Below, piece by piece: positions 55,960-64,000 of a stretch of DNA of 64,000 nucleotides (its first letter is position 1; each line of letters opens with the position of its first letter). The DNA is taken from positions 184,847-248,846 of the forward strand of contig KV748281.1 of NCBI GenBank assembly GCA_001692895.1. The letters run 5' to 3'. The position numbers were made by a program, and so were the translations under genes. This stretch comes from Cenococcum geophilum 1.58. Taxonomy: Eukaryota; Ascomycota; Dothideomycetes; Gloniales; Gloniaceae. Under the pieces are notes generated by a model. It searched no databases and was not told where the DNA came from. It worked only from the letters and a program-made list of their open reading frames with translations.

Positions 55960-57020
55960 CCTAACCCAGAGTTAGTATCTTAGATCTCCCTTATAAGCTA
56001 CGTCTACAAATCTTTTATTATCTTATTATTCTTAGAAGGCCAATCTACCGGCGTTCTTTTATTATTTTAAGGAAAATGCTGCTAGAGCTAATATTAATAT
56101 GCAGAATATTCGCACTAAAGGCCCTTAAGGTATTTTATAGAGAAAATATCTTCCTTCTTAAGCCCTATAAATTCCTATATATTATATCGGAGCTACGCAC
56201 GTTTCTACCTTACCTAAATATTCGTCCCTTAATTAAATATTTAAACCTTACTTTTATATCTAGGATAGCCGGGTATTGCAACCTAGTAATAATAGCAGTA
56301 TACCTCTACGATTTTAAACACTTAGGGTTTAACAGTCTAAAATCGGTTAAAGTGGTTATAAATCTAAATTAAGTCCGAGATTTTTAGAGACCTATTAATA
56401 ATATACAGATTAGCAATGTTAATATTATATTAAAAAGGCTTATTTGGTATATAGCAGGAGATACTAAAGAGAAGGATCGCTTATTACGGTTACTTTATAG
56501 TCTTTTTTATTTAACGCTAGATATCTAAAAGAACTAAATAATAGAAGCACTAGTATATTTTTACAACACTAGAAAAGATTTATTATCGCTATATATATAC
56601 GTATTTTTTTCTTAGAGGTTATTATACCTTAGCACTGTAGCCTACGTATCCTATATAATGCTTATCTTATCCCCTTCTATTATAGTGCTCCTTTTTATAC
56701 CGTAATTCACTTTTTTACTTTATACTCTTATAACCATTTTTATATAATCCAGCGGAGCGTTAGTAGTCTTGCTGAAATTGTTCTTACGGGAACCTTTCCT
56801 CTATAGTTTTTAGCAGTACTTAGACTGTTTAAAATTAAGGAGGGATCTTAAGGCAAATATATTAGTTCGCTATACTATAAAAGCGATTACCTAAGGACTA
56901 AACGTAGGAATCGATACTTCTAGCATAGCTAAGCCCCTCTCAGTATAAGAATTAAAAAGGTTTAATATAAGCAGAATAACAAACTATATAATCTTTAAAG
57001 TAGCGTATAACCTAATACTT
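55960..57020 (+). pseudogene. RIP-degraded gene(s), truncated by the copia element
   Basis: An open stretch from 56076 reads LLELILICRIFALKALKVFY then RENIFLL, resembling the start of fungal F-box/2EXR-type proteins (weak). A TAA ends it at 56372. Further on, one frame reads GDTKEKDRLLRLLYSLFYLT near 56460, then VAYVSYIMLILSPSIIVLLF near 56638, a membrane-like hydrophobic run, and NISRITNYIIFKVAYNLIL near 56962. The frame runs into the copia LTR at 57023, so the insertion probably broke it. Function not assignable. Confidence 0.4.
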
Positions 57021-57022
57021 AG

Positions 57023-57250
57023 TGTCGGGAATGAGGCAAGCGGTTGTTATATGTCGCCGCGGCACTAGCGTAGCGAGGAGTCTTAGGCTCCTCGTCCTTC
57101 CTCATTCCTATAAGCATATTAACCAACATTACTGTAACCTACTCAAGTAGTCGTTATTGGTGAGTCACCCTATGTGACTAATACTGATTAGTGGTTAAAT
57201 ACACAGTTAACTATAGAGCAGCTAGGTTTTTAAATAGAAGAGATAGTCTT
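57023..57250 (+). repeat. Probable 5' LTR of the copia element, with hairpins
   Basis: The TG start is followed by 'gggaatgagg' (57027-57036), matched by the inverted 'cctcattcc' at 57100-57108, and by a stem 'gaggag...ctcctc' at 57075-57093. The right border is uncertain because no 3' LTR is available for comparison. Confidence 0.6.
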
Positions 57251-57581
57251 ATATAGGGGTGCTATATACGCTTATATGGAATGGATCCCGGCGATACTAT
57301 GCTACCTTAAACTTGCGGAAAACTAGTAATAGAAGTGTTACTGAGTACTAGGAGATACTAAGTTGTGTCTATTACGTAGAATAACCACGTTTACGAAGAC
57401 TTGGTTAAGTACTTTAGGTTAGAAGTGTTACTAAACCTAGGGTCCTAAGTTAACGTCCGAAATGCGTTAAACAACCACCTTAATACCCTCCGTGTACCTT
57501 CGCAGATTATAATTAATACCTAAATACACGTTAAATAACCTTTATTTTCTTTATTTTTTAATTAATAAGATAATAGCCATT

Positions 57582-59040
57582 ATGGCGTTAACCTACCCAA
57601 AGAAGTATAAGAAAGATATTAACCCGAAGATATAGAATAAAGCTATAATTAACCCTATAAACGCCGAGTAATAGAACCTAAACGGATTCCTATTATACCG
57701 TATAGTATACTATAAAGATAGCGAATACGACGATACTATGCTATGGTATTATATAAAGGAAGACTTTGTTAGATAGATAAAGGAAATATAGGTTCCTATA
57801 AATAAGGATATTGTATAGGACTTCCGTAACTTCCTTTAGGAGTATAGAGTATTTGTCCCTATAGATGGGGGAGTTATTAGAGATAATATTTAGGAGTATA
57901 TTATTAACGTAAAAGAAGAGCACGAATGGACTCTATAAGAGATTAAGCATTAACTACGCACTATAAGGAAGCTTAACTTATAATGGAATTTAAGTAATAT
58001 ATTTCTAGAGACGAATCTACCTCCGCCTTTAACTCCTCTATCTCCAATTTAACCTATAACTTTAATATTAGATACTATACCCTAATAAGAGTAGGCATAG
58101 GATTCTATTGCTTCGCGATTTAATAACCTAAAGACTCTACTAACTAGACCTACGTCCCTACTACAGCCTGTAATATAACTCCTACCTCCTTTATTTTAAT
58201 CTTAAATTGGAGGTATTTTAAAATTGCTTATAGAGCTTACGAAGCTCTATTTAGATTAGAAGAAGAAGTTTAGTAGGGAATTATATAATATTCTTAATTC
58301 GAAATTGCGTATCTTCTATAACTATTACTAAAAGGTAGAAATAGAGTCTAATTAATACTATAACGCCTATTCTGTTATACTTAGGGGCCGAGCTAGTACC
58401 TTCTATTATAATCGTTTGGTAGGAAAAGGATATAACTTTAACCGCATAATATATAAGTTAAGATACCACTTTAAAATAGAAGAGAATAAGTAGCAGTATA
58501 TGTTAGAATGGAGAGAGACTACCTTTTTAAGAATTATTACTATAAACCCAGGTATTCCTTGGCTTAATTGTCTTTAAAAGCTTTTTAATTAACTTTAGAC
58601 AATCTAGCGTAGTCTATCCGAATTATATTAAGAGGATTTCAGCCTACGTAATTAAGTTATTAGCGTATATTAAGGTGTTAAAAAATATAACCTTATTCTT
58701 TTTAATCCTGCAAATACTTATAAAGGAGTATATACTTAATTAAGATCTTTTATTAGCATCGCTTTACGCTCTTAAGAAGTATAGCAATTTAATGTCTAAC
58801 TTTAATCTACTTTAATTAACCTAGACGACCTGGCCGACTAATATAATTATAACTGGACTAATCGAATATATAGTGGCCATAGTAGGTAATACGGTAGAGG
58901 GTATAATTAACGACTATAAGGTAAAGGTGGAGGTCCTTATAGAGGTTTATTTTAAAGTAATTGCTAGAAAAAGTGCTACGTTTATAAGAAACCGAATTGC
59001 TAGTTAACTAGGCATTCTCTTAATGAGTAAAAGGAGGTAT
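57582..59040 (+). pseudogene. gag: Copia gag with zinc knuckle
   Basis: ATG at 57582 opens MALTYPKKYKKDINPKI. The frame continues NGFLLYRIVYYKDSEYDDTM near 57680, a DDTMLWYYIKEDF region and, near 58480, an ENK..YMLEWRETTFLRI stretch. Near 58970-59030 KKCYVYKKPNC(stop)LTRHSLNE is the copia-type knuckle with the second Cys changed to Tyr (CYVCKKPxCWSTRHS in relatives). RIP stops throughout. Confidence 0.8.
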
Positions 59041-62000
59041 ATAATAAGTTTCGCTAGAGTGTAAGAAATATTAGAAATTATAAGGTTACTACAGCCTACT
59101 TTTAAAGCTTCTTAGTTTAATATAAAGGCGTAAAAGATTTTAAGGGTAAGGTTAATAAGGCTAAACAGCTCCTTATAGATATAGAAATTAAGAACTACTT
59201 ACCCAACTAATACTTTACTAAGTATAGTAAGGTAGATAGTATATAAACCGTCGCTGTTCTTAATAACTAATTTACGCTATATTCTATTATAAAGTTAGAT
59301 ATCTTTAATAAGCTAAAGGAGAGCTTTGTATTCTCCTTTAATAATAGATACTTAGTAAATGTCTTCTATAGTATTATGCCAGATATTAGAGCCGTAGGAG
59401 TATCTATAGTAGGAGAACCTTAAGTTTAAGCTCTCTAGTAGCTTAATAGCTCTGTTTAGATTAACTAATTAACGGTAGGCTAATATATAATTTGTTTTAG
59501 TAAGGGTACTATAATCTCTCTTGGCATAATTAGAGTCTAAACCCCCTTAGGGTATATTACTTTTTACGTTGTTCCTATAAATACCCTATTTCTATTTTAT
59601 ATTAGAGATATAGATAAATTAGGCGTTAAGCTTAATAACCTTAAAAATATACTTATTTAGGGAGATAACTAGGTGCCCGTTGTGCGCAAGTAGGGTTACC
59701 CTTAGTTGCTCCTTTATTAACTAGAAAAGAGTATTACTTAGAGCTACCTAACTAAGTTAGAGTTACGTTAACTATACCGTTAATTTAGCCACCTATCTAT
59801 TTATTAATTGCTTAGGGTTCTTTAGCGAGTAGGCTATAAAGTTAAGGTTAAGGCAATTAAGCATTTTATAAAGTACTGCTATTACTACTAAATAAACTAG
59901 AAGTCCCCTAGCCGATTTAAGTTCACCCTTAAAGATAACTATAACTTTAACTTCTATATTATTGTTAATATTATATATTTTAGCGGCAAGCTAGTACTCT
60001 AAGTTATTAACTTTTTAACCTCCTTCTAAGCCGCACGTTTCTTAAAAGATATATTAGCTAGGAATATATAAGATACCCTTTAATTATACTAGATTAATAT
60101 TTACCTAAAAACCCCTAATTAAATTATCTATAATATAAGAAAGAACTTCTTATCTATAGAGTTTCGATAATAGATAAAGGTAATGGCAATTAAGGTTAAG
60201 GAAGTCCCTATTAAGGCATATAATAGTATCGGAAAAGTAGAGCGGTATTACACGCTATTACGCCGCGTATATAAGATTATCTCTTTAGAACTAGAGAATG
60301 CTAGTAAAAAACTTACCTTATAAATAGCTGTTAAAGCTATTAATAATTCCGCTGGCCCGGATGGACTTATACCTATATTACTAGTTTTTAGCGCCTACCC
60401 TTAAATAACTAACGATTCTTTACTATCTCCCTCCGTTATATAACGAGCTAAGGCTATTTATAAGGCAATAAAGGAGGTGTAACGTCTCTACGCCATACGC
60501 TAGGTTAATAATGTACTAGGAATAAGAAATAGCCTAAATACCTTAACTACGCTTAATCTACTACTCTAGTTTAAGGTACGCGTATAGCGTGAAAAGGGAG
60601 AATGGTTAGGCCCATATTAACTTATTATAATTAATAGTTAAACTTATACTATTTAGATGCCTTACAGACCTACTTAATTCCGTTTAACTATTATTAAGCC
60701 TTACTATAAAGATAACATTTTTAAGCCTTTATAGGACGCCCTAAAAGATGCCCTAGAGGAGAACTACAATTAACGTACTTTAGAAGGCGACTACAATTCT
60801 AATATAATTATAGTAGATGTGCCGTAACTATAACGCGGTAAAGGTTGCCCGAAGGGATTATAAAATCGCTAATATCTTATTAATTTTAAAGAGCAATTTG
60901 TTACCGCTATTAAGAATAGAGTTAAGTTATTAATAGCCTTTATAACAGCTAAAAAGAAGGCTAACTTTAAGCTCGCAAAATAGCTCTAAAAGGAAGGTTG
61001 TATTATAACTCTAGGAGCTCCTTTCTAAGTATTTAATAAATAGGAGATCAATAGTCTTATTGCGAGAGGAGTCTTTAAATTTAAGAAGTATGACCCTATT
61101 AAATTCAATGGAGTTCGCATCTTTAAGTTAAGAATAGTTAATAAGATTAAGGGTAAAGCTACTAACGCCCTATTTAAGAAATTAAGGCTTATTATCTAAG
61201 GNTANAANAATAATNGTAANGAGNTAATTCTTATATAATCTCCTATAATTTAACGAGCTAGTTAGCAAGTTATTATTATACTAGCTCCCTCCTTAATAAA
61301 GAACGGAATGGCGGTTTATTTGCGAGATATTACTTAGGCCTACACCTAATTAGAGATGTACCTTTAGCGCTTAATACTAGCATACCTTTTAGAGTAAATT
61401 CGCCACTAATATCCTAAAGATATAATTATGGTTGTGCTTAAGCCATTATATAGAATTGCAGAGGTAGGAACTTATTAGTAGGCTACCTATAGTAAGCACT
61501 ATAAAGAGAGGCTCTTAATAACTACTTCTATATTTAATTTATGCTTCCTTATTATAACTACGGGAACCCTATTTGGAATTGTTGGTATATAAACTAATAA
61601 TATAATTATTTTAGAAAACAACTAATTCTTAGCTCTTAAAGAAGATAAGCTAGTAAAGGCAAATCTTATAACAAAGCTAAAGGAAAAGCTTAATTTAATA
61701 ATACTATTACTTTTTAATAGATATATCCTCTCCCTAAATAAGGATTCTATTGCTTTACGCCAGAAGAGTTAGGGTAAAAAGATTAACGTTATTAACGTTA
61801 ATTCTCCAAAGTAAGGATATATGGAGCAACGCGCTCGCGGAGCTTATATTACTTCTATCTATTAACCTAAGGCTTTATTTAATCTCTCTATTACCGCTTA
61901 ATACTAGGAACTAACTAAGGATAATGTTCTTGCCCTAAATAAGCGTCTTTTCTAGTAAATAAACTATCTCGATTAGGGACTACTCTATATACCTATTAAT

Positions 62001-62540
62001 CTTCCTACCGCTAAGCTCTTTGTATTTATTAATAGATCGTTTATAAATAATAAAGATTTTAGCTCCTAGCTAGGATATAAGATTATTATCGCAAACGAAT
62101 CTACTGAAGAGAATGACTTTATAATCTACGGCAATCTTATTTATTAAAGCTTAATTAAGAGCAAGCGCGTTACTTAAAGCGTTCTAGCGTTAGAGATATA
62201 TAAAATGGTTAGCGGAGTTAATATAGTAATTGTAATTGGAACTACCCTAAAGATAATTACAGATCGACTTAAACTCCCCGTTATCCCTATAATTATATAC
62301 ACCGACTTATATTCCCTCTATAAATGTTTAGTTAAGCTTAGTACTATAAAGGAGAAGCGCCTTATAATTAATATTATAGCACTTTAATAGTCCTACGAGC
62401 GTTAAGAACTCTTTAAGATTTAATAGATTAATGGCTAAGATAACCCGGTAGATGTAATAACAAAGGTAAACCTAAATAAGGTACTAGAGATATTTGTTAA
62501 TATAAATACTCTATATATACGAGTTAAAGGTTAGGTTAAG
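59041..62540 (+). pseudogene. pol: Copia pol: protease, integrase, RT, RNase H
   Basis: The GAG-pre-integrase/integrase zinc region is near 59760-59880 (QFSHLSIYQLL then KYCYYYQ). The core near 59935 reads DNYNFNFYIIVNIIYFSGKL, where the expected Asp (VDIIYFSGK-like) is changed to Asn. Linker and C-terminal parts run to about 60770. RVT_2 starts near 61250 with NGMAVYLRDIT(stop)AYT near 61310 and MVVLKPLYRIAEVGTY near 61430. The catalytic TDD near 61593-61601 reads TNN. RNase H spans about 62010-62540, including MVSGVNIVIVIGTTLKIITD (62205 on) and a C-terminal INGxDNPVDVITK-like segment. An N cluster lies at 61201-61230. Confidence 0.85.
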
Positions 62541-62544
62541 AGGG

Positions 62545-62645
62545 AGTAGGAAATATAGCTAGTAGAATATAGCTGGTAGAATTTAATAGAATGTTATAGC
62601 TTGGCAGAATTTAGTAGAATGTTATAGCTTGGCAGAATTTGGCGG
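62545..62645 (+). repeat. Short tandem repeat ('gcttggcagaatttagtagaatgttata')
   Basis: Three or four imperfect 19-28-bp units with 'agctggtagaatttaataga' and 'gcttggcagaatttagtaga' follow the copia RNase H end. Confidence 0.75.
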
Positions 62646-63206
62646 AAGTGAACCTTCAAACCGGAAAAGTAACCGTCCGACCTCCAACCGGGCTTAGACC
62701 GCCTAGCCCACGCTTAGACCGCCCAGCCCACGCGCGCTTAGGNNAAATCTNAACGTTGCCACTAAAGATAAGCCCCTTTCTCGGAAAAGTTAGTAAAATT
62801 CTATATGCGGCTTAGTTAGTGCCTAGAAATATCTAGTACGCCTCAACATAAGATAGGGTAGGGGGTTAGGCTTACTTGAGATAATATGCCATATTTTATA
62901 GATTTTCCGAGAAAAAAATCTATGTTTAGTATTTTTTTCTACCACCTACTGGACTGTTACCATAGAACCTAGCGCCAGGTTTCTAAAGACACGTAATTAC
63001 TAGTAAAATTAGCTTGAAGCTTCTTCAAGACCGAAAAGTAACCGTCCGGTAACCGTCCGGTAACCGTCCGGTAACAGTCCAGTAGGGGTCTAAGGGTAGT
63101 AAAAGTAACCGTTCTTAAGGGGTGCTACCGAGAATTTAGCTTTATATGCTAGAATTTCCGAGAAAATATTAAAAGCGGGCATGCGCCGCAGGCACGATTT
63201 TTTTTA
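62646..63206. other. Mixed-composition DNA with 11-bp repeats and small inverted repeats
   Basis: 'ggtaaccgtcc' (11 bp) repeats at 63038-63082 and a similar 'aagtaaccgtccg' occurs at 62669. 'atagattttccgagaaaaaa' plus 'atctat' forms a hairpin at about 62899-62924. 'tttctcggaaaa' near 62778 and 'tttccgagaaaata' near 63154 are inverted, so a MITE of about 400 bp is possible but no target duplication was seen. A near-repeat 'cgcttagaccgcccagccca' is at 62690-62730. No gene. Confidence 0.5.
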
Positions 63207-64000
63207 NATAGACAGAGCTCTGTGTAGAGCTTCGATAGAGCTCTATTTTAAACTTCAATAGAGCTCTATTTTAAGCTTNGATAGAGCTCTGTTTAGAGCT
63301 TTNATAGAGCTTCGTCTAGAACTTCGATAGAGCTCCGTGTAGAGCTTTAGTAGAGCTCCGTGTAGGGCTTTGGTAGAGCTCTATATAGAGCTTTGGTAGA
63401 GCTTCTAGCAGAGCCTTTGGTAGAGCTCTATCCGGAGTCTTGGCAGAGCTTCTGGCAGAGCCTTTGGTAGAGCTCCGTACAGAGCTTGGAAGAGCTCTAC
63501 GCGGAGCTTTAGTAGAGCTCTATGCGGGAGTCCTTGGCAGAGCTTGCGTAGAGCCTTTGGTAGAGCGTCCGTACAGAGCTCGGATAGAGCTCTACGCGAG
63601 CTTTGGGTAGAGTTCTATGCGGGAGTCTTGGCAGAGCTTCGTGCAGAGCTTCGTAGAGAGCCCTGGCAGAGCTTAGTGCAGACGCTCGTAGAGAGCCTCC
63701 TGGCAGACGCCTTGTGGTAGAGAGCTTCGGCAGAGCTTCTGGCAGAGCCTTTGGTAGAGCTCCGTGCAGAGCCTCGGTAGAGCTCTACAGCGGAGCTTTC
63801 GGCAGAGCTCTATGCGGAGTCCTGGGCAGAGCTTCGTGCAGAGCGCCTGGCAGAGCTTCGTGCAGAGCTTCTGGCAGAGTCTTGCAGAGCTTCTGGCAGA
63901 GCTTCTTGCAGAGCTTCTCTGGCAGAGCTTCTTGCACGACGCTTCTGCAGAGCTTCTAGCAGCCCAGCCTTCTGGGCAGAGCTCCGTAAGAGCTTCGGTT
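63207..64000 (+). repeat. GAGCTC/GAGCTT minisatellite, fourth locus, runs off the window
   Basis: 'tagagctctgtgtagagctt' early, then 'ggtagagctccgtacagagc' and 'ttctggcagagcttcttgca'. Units are 9-12 bp with gradual drift along the array and increasing GC toward the window end. The short Gly/Arg/Ala-rich frame at 63714-63959 is a by-product. Un-RIPed apart from its first 150 bp. Confidence 0.88.

Larger units (their letters stand above)
57023..62560 (+). mobile_element. Ty1/copia retrotransposon, RIP-degraded, 3' LTR not found
   Basis: The order gag, zinc knuckle, protease, integrase, RT, RNase H is copia-type (integrase before RT). It starts with an LTR-like segment beginning 'tgtcgggaatgaggcaagcg' at 57023. 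The pol frame ends near 62540 with a purine-rich 'aagagggagtagg' stretch, where a polypurine tract is expected. But no second copy of the LTR follows; short tandem repeats start instead. The element may be 3'-truncated, or its LTR replaced by later rearrangement. Numerous RIP stops. Confidence 0.85.

Noticed and set aside
63714-63959. Gly/Arg/Ala-rich frame
   Set aside because: Translation of the GAGCTT minisatellite.
63207-64000. Telomeric array at the window end
   Set aside because: Units are GAGCTT/GAGCTC type, not TTAGGG; the same family occurs internally three more times.

Overview
The window looks like a stretch of AT-rich heterochromatin from a filamentous ascomycete (Pezizomycotina). 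Most of it is extremely poor in CA and TG dinucleotides and rich in TA, and every recognisable transposon reading frame is full of TAG/TAA stops where CAG, CAA or TGG would be expected. That is the signature of repeat-induced point mutation (RIP). Only one gene looks intact: a HET-domain (heterokaryon incompatibility) gene at 46169-47355 with one small intron. I see no tRNA, rRNA, CRISPR or bacterial-type features.

Layout. 1-1440: degraded AT-rich DNA. 1450-3950: minisatellite with higher-order units built on a 'GTAGAGCTT' type motif. 4728-12719: a complete but RIP-degraded Ty3/gypsy chromovirus (element 1; 424-bp LTRs, TSD tttaa). 12725-22340: degraded DNA with several tandem repeats, a 33-bp-arm hairpin and pieces of unrecognised genes. 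22355-23650: GC-richer island with an inverted copy of the minisatellite, triplet repeats and a hairpin. 24172-38849: a second chromovirus on the minus strand (element 3; 193-bp LTRs, TSD taagt), split by a third on the plus strand (element 2, 25718-34027; 227-bp LTRs, TSD acgcc). Element 2's gag is in turn split by a 2.3-kb block of un-RIPed minisatellites (about 26625-28890). This gives a three-level nest.

39744-45718: a near-perfect 6-kb inverted repeat. Each 2.94-kb arm carries a RIP-degraded Crypton-type tyrosine recombinase gene (Ndc10/CBF3-like recombinase core plus GCR1_C DNA-binding domain), with the two genes diverging from a 56-bp centre. 45719-51230: a base-composition-normal island. 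It holds the HET gene, a non-autonomous hAT-like element with an 8-bp TSD (47583-49327), and remnants of a TPR gene and an AAA+ ATPase gene. 51230-57020: RIP-degraded DNA with an inverted LTR relic, a duplicated repeat and at least three degraded genes of unknown function. 57023-about 62560: a degraded Ty1/copia element with no detectable 3' LTR. 62560-64000: short tandem repeats and a last minisatellite array that runs off the window.

The window is essentially a transposon graveyard. Insertion order can be read from the nesting (element 3, then element 2, then the minisatellite block). RIP has hit catalytic residues of all the retroelements (for example YLDD to YLNN). The minisatellite arrays and the HET/hAT/TPR/AAA island stand out because they are not RIPed.
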